DNA of 64,000 nucleotides from NCBI GenBank assembly GCA_964423425.1, contig CAYRES010000005.1, positions 1 through 64,000 on the forward strand, written 5' to 3'. The notes beneath the pieces are model-generated. The model saw only the letters and a program-made list of their open reading frames with translations. It did not search any database and was not told the origin of the DNA. The DNA comes from CAYRES01 sp964423425. Lineage in GTDB: Bacteria; Actinomycetota; Thermoleophilia; RBG-16-64-13. Of this stretch, positions 40,661-53,611 are shown piece after piece. Each line of letters starts with the position of its first letter. The stretch's first letter is position 1. The position numbers were made by a program, and so were the translations under genes.

Positions 40661-41341
40661 GTGAACGCACAAGACGATCATGTCCCGGAGTACGTGTTGA
40701 CCGACGTGGAGGGCACCCTCACCGCAGGAGCCATGTGGCGAGCCATCGGACGCCGGCTCTCTGCGGGAGACACACGAGGTCCCTACCGGCGCTTCATGCT
40801 TCTTTCGCTACCGGGAGTACTCGCGGCCCGCCTGCGCGTCATCGACTCCCAGACCTACAAGAACCATTGGCTCGAGAAGCAGGCCTCCTTGCTGACCGGG
40901 TCCACAACCGCCGACATCGAGGAGCTCGCGGAATGGGTGGTGGACCATGAACTGCAGCCGCAACTCCGCCCCGCTGTGCTCGAAGAGCTCGCCGAGCACA
41001 GCGCTGGAGGCAGACGAGTAGTGCTCGCCTCGGGCATGTACGAGCAGGTGCTCACTGCGCTGGCCCGCCGCCTGCCTTTCTCTCCGGTCGACATCCTGGG
41101 GACTCCTCTGCAGTCCGAAGGTGGCCGGTTCACCGGCAGTTTCGCCGCACCTGTGTGTGTGGCCGCGGAGAAGGCACGAAGGTCGCGTGCGCACGTGGGC
41201 GACGGGATCATACGTGCCGCCTACGGCGACACCGACTCCGACACTCTCATGCTCGAGTTGAGCATCAGGCCTGTAGCCGTACACCCCGACCGACGCTTGG
41301 CCCGCATCGCCACAGCCAGAGGGTGGCGCATCATCTCCTGA
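40661..41341 (+). CDS. HAD-superfamily hydrolase, SerB-like (subfamily IB)
   Basis: This 226-residue protein has motif I as LTDVEGTLT, with the nucleophile Asp and a Glu where most phosphatases have the acid/base Asp. Motif II is VVLASGMYE (Ser in place of the usual Thr/Ser). Lys comes before the motif III/IV segment VGDGIIRAAYGDTDSDTLML with its acidic pair. HAD-IB enzymes include phosphoserine phosphatase and enzymes acting on lipid or cell-wall phosphates. The DVEGT variant appears in several IB proteins of unknown substrate. The GTG start follows GCGAGGAG at 5 bases. Confidence 0.85.
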   Translation: MNAQDDHVPEYVLTDVEGTLTAGAMWRAIGRRLSAGDTRGPYRRFMLLSLPGVLAARLRVIDSQTYKNHWLEKQASLLTGSTTADIEELAEWVVDHELQPQLRPAVLEELAEHSAGGRRVVLASGMYEQVLTALARRLPFSPVDILGTPLQSEGGRFTGSFAAPVCVAAEKARRSRAHVGDGIIRAAYGDTDSDTLMLELSIRPVAVHPDRRLARIATARGWRIIS

Positions 41342-41366
41342 ACGGACGGACCACAGAACGGATGCA

Positions 41367-42221
41367 CTACGGGCCGGTCACATCCATGTCTCTCAGATCG
41401 ACGAACCGGTAGCCGCGGGTCTTGAGTTCCTCAATCATGCCCGGCAGGGCTTCGACCGTCTTGGATCCGCCGATATGCATGAGCACGATGGCTCCGGGCT
41501 TCACCTTCTCTGCCACCACCCCTTGGATCTGGGCCACCGTGCGATCCTCTCGCCAGTCTATGGTGTCGATGGTCCAGTAGACGCTCAGATAGCCCTCCGC
41601 GGCGAGCAGTCGCAGCACATGGGCGTTCCGGGCTCCGTAGGGGGGCCTGAACAGCGGACGTGGATCATCCGCACCTGCGTCCTCGAAGAGCCGCTCGGTC
41701 CGGCGAAGCTCCTCCCGTATCCTGTCGTCACTGACGGTGGTGAAGTCGGGATGGGAGTAGGAGTGAGAGCCGAGAGGATGGCCATCGTCCAGTATGAGGC
41801 GCACGGACTCGGGGAAGCTCTCGACGAATTCCCCGGTGAGAAAGAAGGTGGCAGGGACCGCTTCTTCGCGCAGGATGCGGAGAATGGCCGGGAGAGATTG
41901 TTCCTCGTAGGCACCGTCGAAGGTGAGTGCGACCACCTTCTCGCTGGTGGACAGGGCCACAATCTCGCGGCCCACCTCGGGGAGGATGAGCGAAGGCAGT
42001 GTGGTCGTAGCCGCAGTGGCGATGGTCGTGAGAGGCGCCTCAGCAGTCGTCGTGGTGCTGACCGGGAGCGTGGGCGGAGACGTGGGCGAGGCCGAAGTGA
42101 CTGTGCCTGAGCCGCAACCCCCTGCCATGAGCAGCCCGAGCACGAGAAGCGCGGCATAGACGGTCGCTCGGCTCCTCCGCCATTTCGCTGGGTTTCTCCT
42201 TCTCCGCATACCTCTCCGCAT
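41367..42221 (-). CDS. Lipoprotein polysaccharide deacetylase (NodB domain)
   Basis: This 284-residue exported protein has an Arg-rich start, a hydrophobic helix and lipobox LMAGGC with Cys36, then a Thr/Ser/Ala-rich linker and the NodB domain from about 85. Motif 1 reads ALTFDGAYEEQ, so the catalytic Asp is kept but the metal Asp of the usual TFDDG is Gly. Motif 2 GSHSYSHPDF, motif 3 RPPYGARN, motif 4 TIDTIDW and motif 5 IVLMHIG are present. It probably acts on peptidoglycan or another wall glycan at the membrane surface. It converges on the HAD gene, 25 bases apart. Confidence 0.9.
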   Translation of the reverse strand: MRRGMRRRRNPAKWRRSRATVYAALLVLGLLMAGGCGSGTVTSASPTSPPTLPVSTTTTAEAPLTTIATAATTTLPSLILPEVGREIVALSTSEKVVALTFDGAYEEQSLPAILRILREEAVPATFFLTGEFVESFPESVRLILDDGHPLGSHSYSHPDFTTVSDDRIREELRRTERLFEDAGADDPRPLFRPPYGARNAHVLRLLAAEGYLSVYWTIDTIDWREDRTVAQIQGVVAEKVKPGAIVLMHIGGSKTVEALPGMIEELKTRGYRFVDLRDMDVTGP

Positions 42222-42247
42222 AACTTCTTGGACCTCCCCGGCTCACT

Positions 42248-43141
42248 TCACCATTGGGCGGCATCACCGTGCCGGGCATCGAGCCACGCCGCTATGCGCT
42301 CCGTCTCGGGCAATGACTCGAGAAAGAGACGGGCAACGTCGGCGTGATGCATCCACGGCACCTCCATGGTCACGGCAGGCTCGGGACGACGCCCATCGTT
42401 CACAGCGCGGGCGAAACGAACGGCCACTTCCGCGGGGACATGCGGGTCTCTTCGCCCCTGCACGAGCAGGCACGCCGGTCGCCGGCCGCCCCTCACGAAT
42501 TCGAGGGGACTCGCCGAACGAGGATCGACGCCCGGGCCGAGCAGATCATGGAGCATGGTGCCCGGACGAGGCACTCCGTACACGGAGAGATCCAGAGGGG
42601 CGGCGAGAGAGAGGAGGCCGCTCGGCCCTGCAGCTCCCTGAGCGGATAGGAAACCCCTGGGGACGTCGGCGAAGGCCACCAGTGCCGCCAGATGGCCGCC
42701 GGCGGAAAACCCGCCCACCACCCAACGCTTGACACCACCCTGAGCGGGTGGCGACGTAGCCTGTGCAACGGCAAAGCCTGAGCAGGCATCATGGAGTTGG
42801 CGGGGAAAACGAAAGGCCGGCGCCAAGCGATAGCCGGCGACGGCGGTCACGAAACCCCGGGCCGCCATGGCGCGGCCCACGAAGGAGTAGCCGGCCGTGT
42901 CGCCGCTCCGCCAGCCCCCGCCGTGCAGAAAGAAGAGCCCCACTTCGCGCACCCGTACCCCCTCAGGGGGAGAGAACAGTAGCAGGTGCTGCCGGGGGTG
43001 CTCTCCGTACGCCACCATCTGTGGCTCGCTCGCCGGACCACCGCTCAGTGCGTCGAGAGCCACGCGAGGGTACACCCGCGCCCGTGCAACACTGTCGGCA
43101 AGGAAATCGCGAATGAGCGTGCCCTCCATGCCGGTAAGCAT
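42248..43141 (-). CDS. Alpha/beta hydrolase, hormone-sensitive-lipase-like esterase
   Basis: About 297 residues. The oxyanion HGGGW motif follows VGLFFLHGGG, and the nucleophile elbow is GGFSAGGHLAALVAF. The acid lies in GRRDPHVP and the His in MHHADVARLF near the end, giving a complete Ser-Asp-His triad. BD-FAE and kynurenine formamidase-like proteins share this build, so an ester or amide of a small metabolite is likely. Earlier ATGs lie inside the terminator of the upstream gene, so I start at 43141; no strong ribosome-binding site is visible. Confidence 0.82.
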   Translation of the reverse strand: MLTGMEGTLIRDFLADSVARARVYPRVALDALSGGPASEPQMVAYGEHPRQHLLLFSPPEGVRVREVGLFFLHGGGWRSGDTAGYSFVGRAMAARGFVTAVAGYRLAPAFRFPRQLHDACSGFAVAQATSPPAQGGVKRWVVGGFSAGGHLAALVAFADVPRGFLSAQGAAGPSGLLSLAAPLDLSVYGVPRPGTMLHDLLGPGVDPRSASPLEFVRGGRRPACLLVQGRRDPHVPAEVAVRFARAVNDGRRPEPAVTMEVPWMHHADVARLFLESLPETERIAAWLDARHGDAAQW

Positions 43142-43173
43142 AACCTGTTCGGGAGCCCGACGCATCTGCTGAC

Positions 43174-43213
43174 GGGGGAGGCCCGGTGGAGTCGTCTCCA
43201 CCGGGCCTCCCCC
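43174..43213 (-). terminator. Perfect 18-bp stem terminator after the FKBP gene
   Basis: GGGGGAGGCCCGGTGGAG (43174-43191), loop TCGT, and its exact complement (43196-43213) lie 25 bases after the FKBP stop on the minus strand. No T-run follows. It also marks the limit for the start of the next gene. Confidence 0.7.
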
Positions 43214-43238
43214 CGCCTTCCGGGAGTGCTCCCGCAGG

Positions 43239-43718
43239 CTACTCGATCTCTACGGAAGGAGTCGGGTGCCCTTGGGCCTTCTCCTCGGGAGTACCCTCCC
43301 GCACAGACAGAACCTCCACCTCGAAGTGCAGCGTCTTGCCGGCGAGCGGATGGTTGCCGTCGAGAGTCACGCTGTCTTCACCGACCGCCGTCACCGTGAG
43401 GCGTACCGGCCCCTGCGGGGTCTCACCCACGACCTCCATGCCCTCGGAGAACTCCATATCGGCAGGCAGATCGCTCATGGGCACGTCGAACACGGCCTTG
43501 GGCTCGGGCTGGCCATAGGCCTCTTCGGGCTCGACCGTCACCTGGGACGCATAGCCGCCCTCCCGGCCTTCGAGTTCACGCTCGAGTCCGGGGATGATGT
43601 TGCCGTATCCGTGAAGATAGGAAAGAGGCTCGCGCCCCTCGGTTGAGTCCAACACAATGCCGTCGTCGTCGGTGAGGCTGTAGCTGAGGCTCACCACGTT
43701 GCCACGCGCGGCTTTCAT
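43239..43718 (-). CDS. FKBP-type peptidyl-prolyl isomerase (SlyD-like)
   Basis: This 159-residue folding catalyst begins with VSLSYSLTDDDGIVLDST and EPLSYLHGYGNIIPGLERELEG, the SlyD-type FKBP core. The inserted flap domain (about 70-125) with YGQPEPKAVFDVP follows, and the closing DGNHPLAGKTLHFEVEVLSV. It ends without the His-rich metal tail of E. coli SlyD. ATG 43718 is where the conserved region starts, with AAGGGAT upstream. It acts in the cytosol on prolyl bonds and as a chaperone. It is divergent from the histidine kinase gene. Confidence 0.93.
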   Translation of the reverse strand: MKAARGNVVSLSYSLTDDDGIVLDSTEGREPLSYLHGYGNIIPGLERELEGREGGYASQVTVEPEEAYGQPEPKAVFDVPMSDLPADMEFSEGMEVVGETPQGPVRLTVTAVGEDSVTLDGNHPLAGKTLHFEVEVLSVREGTPEEKAQGHPTPSVEIE

Positions 43719-43846
43719 GAGAAGTATCCCTTCTGTTCCGTTACCGGGGTTCTGCCTGCAGCATACATGATTGTCCTCAGCCGGGTTCAAGGGCGGTCCG
43801 GTCAATGCCGATACCTCCAGCAGACAACTCAGGAAAGGGTTGGGGG

Positions 43847-48129
<4,283 letters not shown>

Positions 48130-48133
<4 letters not shown>

Positions 48134-49068
48134 AGGTGCTCGCCGCAGACGATGACGCCACTTCCCTGCTTCTCCTCACCCGTGTACTCGCACGATGGGG
48201 CTACGAGGCGGTGCCGGCGAGAGACGGCGCCGGCGCCCTCGCCGCCCTTCTGGCCGAGGACGCCCCCTCCCTGGCCATCATCGACTGGATGATGCCGGAA
48301 CTCGACGGCATCGAGGTCTGCCGCCGTCTCCGAGAGCAGGAACTCGCCCTGCCTCCCTACGTCATCCTTCTTACCGCCCGGGACGGAAAGGAGGACATCG
48401 TCACCGGCCTGAACGCGGGCGCCAACGACTACGTGGGGAAGCCCTTCGACGCCGATGAACTCCGCGCCCGTCTCGACGTGGGCCGCCGCTATGTGGAGAT
48501 GAACCAGAAGCTGCTCGCAGCCCTGGAGGCACTCGAGCGGCAGGCGCTCACCGATTCACTCACCGGCATACTCAACCGTGGAGCCGTCGTCTGCCGCCTG
48601 AAGGAGGAGATGGCGCGCGCCGACCGCGAAGGTACACCTCTCAGCGCGGCCATTCTCGACATAGACCACTTCAAGGTGGTCAACGACACCTTCGGACACT
48701 TGGCGGGCGATGAGGCCCTGCGCGTCGTGGTCCGCTCCTGCCAGGAGGTGCTGCGCGCCTACGACCTGTTCGGAAGATACGGGGGCGAGGAGTTCCTCCT
48801 GGTTCTGCCTTCCACGACTGCAGAGAGCGCCCGCCTCATCTGTGAACGTGTCCGCGCTCAGGTGGAAGCATTGAACATACATTGGCAGAATCACACGTTC
48901 CGCGTAACGGTGAGCTTGGGAGTCGCGGCTCTCCATCCGGGGCTCGACGTCGACTCACTGCTCGGACTCGCCGACCACGCTCTCTACCAGGCCAAGGAAC
49001 GGGGAAGAAACCGGGTTGAGTGCTCCGAAGAAGCCGAAGGCGAGGCGGCCTACCCACAAAGTGGGTAG
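48130..49068 (+). CDS. Response regulator diguanylate cyclase (REC-GGDEF, PleD/WspR type)
   Basis: This 312-residue protein makes c-di-GMP in response to phosphorylation. The receiver domain has the acidic pair DDD at 7-9, phospho-acceptor Asp52 in IIDWMMPELDG and Lys in YVGKPF. A short coiled linker leads to the GGDEF domain with GGEEF at 218-222. The inhibitory RAYD at 209-212 is placed five residues before. It overlaps the hybrid kinase by 4 bases, so it is almost certainly its output: the HPt domain would pass phosphate to Asp52. Its last codons run into a terminator hairpin. Confidence 0.95.
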
Positions 49069-49076
49069 GCCGCCTC
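49042..49076 (+). terminator. Bidirectional terminator between the REC-GGDEF gene and pntB
   Basis: GAGGCGGCCTACCCAC (49042-49057), loop AAA, then its exact complement (49061-49076) form a 16-bp stem. It includes the last codons and the stop of the cyclase gene and sits 25 bases from the real pntB stop. It can serve both converging genes. Confidence 0.75.
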
Positions 49077-49101
49077 CTCCTCGTTGCTACCCACACAAAC
49101 G

Positions 49102-50729
49102 TCAGGCTGCCGGTGCCTCCTCCGCCAGCTCCCGCAGAGCCCTCAACAAACCGCTCACGNNNNNNNNNNNNNNNNNNNNNNNNNNNNNNNNNNNNNNNNN
49201 NNNNNNNNNNNNNNNNNNNNNNNNNNNNNNNNNNNNNNNNNNNNNNNNNNNNNNNNNNNGGCTGCCGGTGCCTCCTCCGCCAGCTCCCGCAGAGCCCTCA
49301 ACAAACCGCTCACGGTCTCCTTGGCATCGCCCGCCAACATGACGGTGTGCTCGCGTTCGTAGAGGGTGTTGTCCACACCGGAGTAACCCGGTTTCTCATC
49401 GAAGTTGCAGACCAGCACCTGCTTGGCTTGGTCGGCCCGTAGGATCGGCATACCCGAGATCGGGCATTCCTCCTTCTCGAGGGCGGCCGGGTTCACGACA
49501 TCGCAGGCGCCCACCACCAAGGCCACGTCGGTCTCGGGGAACTCCGGATTGATGCGGTCGATCTCGATCAGTTGGTCGTAAGGAACGTTGGCCTCAGCCA
49601 GAAGCACGTGCATATGCCCGGGCATGCGGCCGGCCACGGGATGTACGGCGAACTTCACGTCTTTGCCCAAACCCTGCAGTGCCTTGGCCAACTCCACCAC
49701 TTCGAACTGGGCCTGGGCCTGGGCCATGCCGTAGCCGGGAATGATGACCACCCGCTGCGCCCCACGTAGCGCGGAGGCCGACTCGGCGTAGGGGCCGACG
49801 GGAGCAGGGGAAGTGGTGGCGACCACCGGCTTCTCCACCGCTTCCGGCGTGACGGGGAGCTCGGAAGGCGCCGCCGGTGGCACAGTCGTCACCGCCCTGC
49901 CCTTCTTGGTGCGCGCACCACTTCCCAAGACCACATTGACCACGGAGCGGTTCATAGCCCGGCACATCACCAGGGTCAGCACCGAACCCGACGCAGCCAC
50001 CGTGGCACCACAGGCCACGAGTAGTGTGCTCCCGAGTATGACCCCACAGAAGGCGGCGGCAAAACCCGCGGTCGCGTTCAACACAGAGATGAGCACCGGC
50101 ATGTCGGCTCCCCCGATTCGTATGGCGAGCACGACACCGGCGGCGAGAGCGCACAGCGAGGCGATCGAGAGTGCGATAATCACCGCACCACCGGCCGCAA
50201 GTCCCGCCCACACGCAGGAGGCCGCCGCGAGAGCCAAGAGAACCATCAGCCAGAACGTATGACCCTTGAGGTACGTGGGCCGCCCGTCCAAGACTCCCGA
50301 AAGCTTACCGGCCGCGACGAGGCTACCGGTGAGAGTGGCGCCACCAATGACCAATCCGACCAGTCCGGCCGTCTCCTGCACCGGCGGAATGCCGGTGATA
50401 CTACCTCTCCACACCTCGAGAAAGGCCACCAGCAGAGCCGCCATCCCTCCCGCACCGTGCTGGAACGCCACCATTGCCGGTATCTGCGTCATGCTGACGC
50501 GAAGCGCGATCACGAGGCCGACAACCCCGCCGGCAACCAGCACCGCGATGATGACGCCTATGAGGCCGAGTTCATTCCGCACAAAGACGGCCGCGATGGC
50601 CAGCGTCAGGGCGAGAGCCGCCACCAGATTCCCCAATCGTGCGGTCCTCGGCGAGCGAAACAACGCCACCCCTCCCACCAGCACGAGGATGACAACCACG
50701 TCCATGAGAATGCCCAACGAATCGCTCAT
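49102..50729 (-). CDS. pntB: NAD(P) transhydrogenase subunit beta, with spurious gap near its 3' end
   Basis: The NADP(H)-binding half of the proton-pumping transhydrogenase. Nine or so membrane helices (1-265) hold MSMTQIPAMVAFQHGAGGMAA and MPVLISVLNATAGFAAAF. A linker and domain III (about 310-490) carry the GYGMAQAQAQ nucleotide loop, VHPVAGRMPGHMHVLLAEA and VVGACDVVNPAA. 100 Ns interrupt the last codons, but the 55 bases on either side are identical. If the Ns and one copy are removed, 1473 bases remain, an intact 490-residue protein ending EEAPAA and TGA at 49102-49104. Confidence 0.92.
49105..49159. repeat. Exact 55-bp copy, left side of the 100-N gap
   Basis: Identical to 49260-49314. 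Both are the same stretch of the pntB 3' end, so the two contigs overlap and the gap between them is probably not real. Confidence 0.9.
49160..49259. other. 100-N scaffold gap
   Basis: Exactly 100 Ns, a default scaffolding gap size. It separates two copies of the same 55 bases. Confidence 0.95.
49260..49314. repeat. Exact 55-bp copy, right side of the 100-N gap
   Basis: Identical to 49105-49159. It continues without break into the body of pntB. Confidence 0.9.
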
Positions 50730-50738
50730 GGCGCCTTC

Positions 50739-51017
50739 CTAACCCTTCTTGAAGAAGCGGAGCATTCGTCCGGTGATGAAGAAGCCCCCGATAAGGTTGA
50801 AAGCCGCACACACCACGGCCACCAGGCCGAGTGTCACCTGCAAACCGGTCGGTCGCGTGGAGAACAGCAGAAGCGCCCCGAGAATCGTGACCGCCGAAAT
50901 CGCGTTGGTCATGGACATGAGGGGTGTGTGAAGCATCTGCGGTATTCGCGAGATCAGCAGATACCCCACCACCACAGCCAGCACAAACACACCCAGAAGC
51001 ACCACGATCTCAACCAA
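50739..51017 (-). CDS. pntA2: NAD(P) transhydrogenase subunit alpha part 2 (membrane)
   Basis: A 92-residue membrane subunit with three helices and the PLMSMTNAISAVTILGALLL core followed by GGFFITGRMLRFFKKG. In E. coli this is the C-terminal part of PntA; here it is a separate gene, as in Rhodospirillum and many Gram-positive bacteria. It contributes to the proton channel with PntB, whose start lies 9 bases downstream. The start is TTG 51017 after GGAGGGTGTC, which explains the missing ATG. Confidence 0.92.
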   Translation of the reverse strand: MVEIVVLLGVFVLAVVVGYLLISRIPQMLHTPLMSMTNAISAVTILGALLLFSTRPTGLQVTLGLVAVVCAAFNLIGGFFITGRMLRFFKKG

Positions 51018-51038
51018 GACACCCTCCTTCGAAGGGGG

Positions 51039-51076
51039 GCTCCCTGGGCCGCACCTGTGCGCGCAGCCCAGGGAGC
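51039..51076 (-). promoter_or_regulatory. Intercistronic hairpin between the two alpha subunit genes
   Basis: GCTCCCTGGGC (51039-51049) pairs exactly with GCCCAGGGAGC (51066-51076) across a 16-base GC-rich loop. It lies between the pntA1 stop and the pntA2 ribosome-binding site. It could attenuate or set relative levels of the soluble and membrane subunits. Confidence 0.5.
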
Positions 51077-51084
51077 GTGAACTC

Positions 51085-52245
51085 CTACACCAGACTCAAA
51101 GCTTTTCGAGTGCCCCGGTGTACAATCTCGCCTTCACGGGTCACGAGCGAGGCCTGCACGATGTCGTCGTCCCACCGAATCCGCCCGCCCTCAGGGTCGA
51201 GCAGGTTCTTGACGAAGGCAAGCATATTGGCCGAATACATACGGGTGGCGTCCACAGCCATCGCCCCGGGTATGTTCTGCGTTCCGACAATGGTGACATC
51301 GGCGACCACGACCACCTTGCCCGGGACCGTACACGCACAGTTGCCGCCCTGGTCGATGGAGACGTCGACGACCACCGAGCCGGGGCGCATGGAAGCAACC
51401 ATCTCCTCCGTGACCAGGATGGAGGCGGTTTCCCCAGGAACAAGGGCGCTCAGCACCACCACGTCTGCATCGGCCACAAGCGGAGCAAGGGTCTCCCGCT
51501 CCTTCTCCACCCACTCCTCGGGCAGGCTCCTCGCGTACCCACCTTCACCCACGGCGATTTCGGGGGGAGCATCGAAGCCGGCAATACCGGCACCCAGGCT
51601 CTTGCTCTCCTCCCGAGCCGCCTCCCGGATATCCACGGCACTCACCACACCGCCCAACCTCTTGGCAGTGGCGACAGACTGAAGCCCCACGACTCCGCAC
51701 CCCACAACCAGGAACTGAGCCGGCTTGTTCACTCCGATGGCCGTGCCGATCATCGGCACAAAGCGAGGAAGATGCTCCGCAGCGAGAATCACCGACCGGT
51801 AGCCGGTGACCGTGCTCATGGAGGTGAGCGCATCCATCTGCTGAGCTCGGGAGATACGCGGGATGCAATCCATGCTGAAAGAGGTGATCTCCCGAGCGGC
51901 CAAGGTCTTGACCATCTCCCAGTTGGAGGGAGCCGCCGGATGGAGGAAGGTGACGAGTACGGAGCCGGGACGCAACATGTCGGCCTCATGAGCTTCATGG
52001 GCCTGGTTGAACGCAGGCTGCTTCACTTTGAGTACCAGCTCGGCCTGATCGAACACCGCCACGGCGTCGGCAGCAATGGAGGCACCGGCACTCAGGTAGT
52101 CATCGTCGGAGAAGAACACGCCTTGGCCCGCGCCGGTCTCCACAAGCACGTCGAAGCCGGAGGCGACCAGTTCACGCACCGCCTCCGGAGTCGCGGCCAC
52201 CCTCTTCTCTTCAGCGAGAATCTCTCTGGGAATTCCGATCAGCAT
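51085..52245 (-). CDS. pntA1: NAD(P) transhydrogenase subunit alpha part 1 (NAD-binding)
   Basis: The soluble NAD(H)-binding domain I of the transhydrogenase, about 386 residues. It opens IGIPREILAEEKRVAATPEAV and has the RQD-loop-like region near ALTSMSTVTGYRSVI. The Rossmann loop is VVGCGVVGLQSVATAKRLG, followed by DIREAAREESKSLG. It catalyses hydride transfer between NADH and NADP+ with domain III of PntB, coupled to proton movement, to supply NADPH. Two ATGs stand in tandem; GAGGAGG is better spaced for the second (52245). It is 10 bases after the helical protein gene in the same operon. Confidence 0.95.
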   Translation of the reverse strand: MLIGIPREILAEEKRVAATPEAVRELVASGFDVLVETGAGQGVFFSDDDYLSAGASIAADAVAVFDQAELVLKVKQPAFNQAHEAHEADMLRPGSVLVTFLHPAAPSNWEMVKTLAAREITSFSMDCIPRISRAQQMDALTSMSTVTGYRSVILAAEHLPRFVPMIGTAIGVNKPAQFLVVGCGVVGLQSVATAKRLGGVVSAVDIREAAREESKSLGAGIAGFDAPPEIAVGEGGYARSLPEEWVEKERETLAPLVADADVVVLSALVPGETASILVTEEMVASMRPGSVVVDVSIDQGGNCACTVPGKVVVVADVTIVGTQNIPGAMAVDATRMYSANMLAFVKNLLDPEGGRIRWDDDIVQASLVTREGEIVHRGTRKALSLV

Positions 52246-52254
52246 CATGCCTCC

Positions 52255-52680
52255 TCACGACGTCCGGACGGGGATGGACAAGGCCTCATCCAAGGCTCGC
52301 CGCAAGACGGGAGCCTGTGACCTTCGAGCCACGTGACGGATGGTTTCGAGCACGCGATCCATCTCGAAGGTCGAATCAGGGTTCTCTTCGCGCTTGGGAA
52401 TGAGCCGGGCCAATGCCTCGGCCGCCGTCACCCTCACGGTGAGCGGGGCCTCTTGGTCGACCAGTACGTTCAGCGTGTCGGCTATGAGCAGATCGGAGGC
52501 ACAGTTCACCTCCGGCACACACTCCAAGACGGCCTGCTGCAACCTGCGATTCGCTCGAAAACGTAAGATGCGGGCAAGACCGGGCTGGTGCTCGTCCAAC
52601 TCGCCTTCGCTGCGTAGCTTCTCCAGCTTCTCAAGCGTCGTACCCCACTCGGTCAGATCTCCGAAGACGTCGGCGGGCAT
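52255..52680 (-). CDS. Small helical (HEAT-like) protein leading the pnt operon
   Basis: I do not recognise this 141-residue protein as a named family. It appears all-helical, with paired helices such as RRLQQAVLECVPEV and TVRVTAAEALARLIP, which resemble HEAT or Armadillo-type repeats. A basic C-terminus (ETIRHVARRSQAPVLRRAL) follows. It has no signal or membrane segment. GGAGGT lies 8 bases before the ATG, and its stop is 10 bases before pntA1, so it is translated from the same message. It may help assemble or regulate the transhydrogenase. That is a guess from position. Confidence 0.7.
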   Translation of the reverse strand: MPADVFGDLTEWGTTLEKLEKLRSEGELDEHQPGLARILRFRANRRLQQAVLECVPEVNCASDLLIADTLNVLVDQEAPLTVRVTAAEALARLIPKREENPDSTFEMDRVLETIRHVARRSQAPVLRRALDEALSIPVRTS

Positions 52681-52947
52681 GTCAATCTACCTCCATGTGT
52701 GGGAAACGCCCCAGTAGACCGTGCACACACATGATGTCGTGAGCCGCTCCGCAACGCCATCGGCAGAAGACGCGAACTTGCCTCCCATGAGCCCCATTCA
52801 CGGGTCCGCCTATACCGTATGCGCCCATCGGGCAAAGGCAAAGCCCAGCTCAGGAACAGGCTTACGTACGTGCGGAGCGTGGCAGCATCGGCGGATACGG
52901 AGCTCGGTCGAATCGCCGCAGCGGGCGGGGCCGGAGCGGCGGGGTAA

Positions 52948-53595
52948 CTAGAAATCCAGGTGGGTAAGACCCGCCCTCACCGCGTACTTGGTCAATCCGG
53001 CCACGGTGTGTATCTCAAGCTTCTCCATGAGGTGACGCCGATGAGTCTCCACCGTCTTCGCGCTGATGTGGAGACGTTCGCCCACCTCGCGGGCACTGCA
53101 ACCCTCTGCAATCAGTTGGAGCACCTCACGCTCACGAACCGTGATAGCCGCCAACGGGTCGTCATTCTCCCGCCCGCCTTGGCGCACCATGTCGGCCAGC
53201 ACACCCCCGACCTCCGGGCTCAGGAAGACCCGACCCGCACCGACCGCCCGGATGGCGTCCACCACCTTGTCGAACGCACAATCCTTCAGCAGATATCCGC
53301 TTACCCCGAGCGCCAACATCTCGCGTACGTAGCGGCTGTCGGAGTGCATCGAGAGAACCACGATCTTGGTGGAGGGTGCCCCCGCCATGACCCGCCTCGC
53401 CACCTCGACCCCGTTCAACCCGGGCATGGCGATATCGAGCAGCAAGACATCCGGCTTGATCTCCCGAGTCAGCTTCACGGCCGAGAGACCTTCCTCCGCC
53501 TCGCCCACCACCTCGAGATCCCGCTCCTTTTCGAGCAGGCCCTTCAGCCCTTCGCGTAGGATCCGGTGGTCATCAGCCAGAAGCACCCTGATCAT
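52948..53595 (-). CDS. NarL/FixJ-type response regulator
   Basis: This 215-residue regulator has a receiver (1-120) with acidic DD at 8-9, phospho-acceptor Asp54 in LLLDIAMPGLNG, Ser/Thr in VLSMH and Lys in YLLKD. A LuxR-type helix-turn-helix follows (about 150-210, LTxREREVLQLIAEGCSAREVGERLHISAKTV pattern). It would bind promoter DNA as a dimer on phosphorylation by the adjacent kinase, whose stop is 16 bases upstream. GAGGTGAGTAC lies before ATG 53595. The targets are not known. Confidence 0.94.
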   Translation of the reverse strand: MIRVLLADDHRILREGLKGLLEKERDLEVVGEAEEGLSAVKLTREIKPDVLLLDIAMPGLNGVEVARRVMAGAPSTKIVVLSMHSDSRYVREMLALGVSGYLLKDCAFDKVVDAIRAVGAGRVFLSPEVGGVLADMVRQGGRENDDPLAAITVREREVLQLIAEGCSAREVGERLHISAKTVETHRRHLMEKLEIHTVAGLTKYAVRAGLTHLDF

Positions 53596-53611
53596 GTACT
53601 CACCTCTTCGC

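Noticed and set aside
49016..49442. Plus-strand open frames running through the N gap near 49.1-49.4 kb
   Set aside because: They exist only because Ns contain no stops. The strand is antisense to pntB and the flanks are a duplicated contig end.
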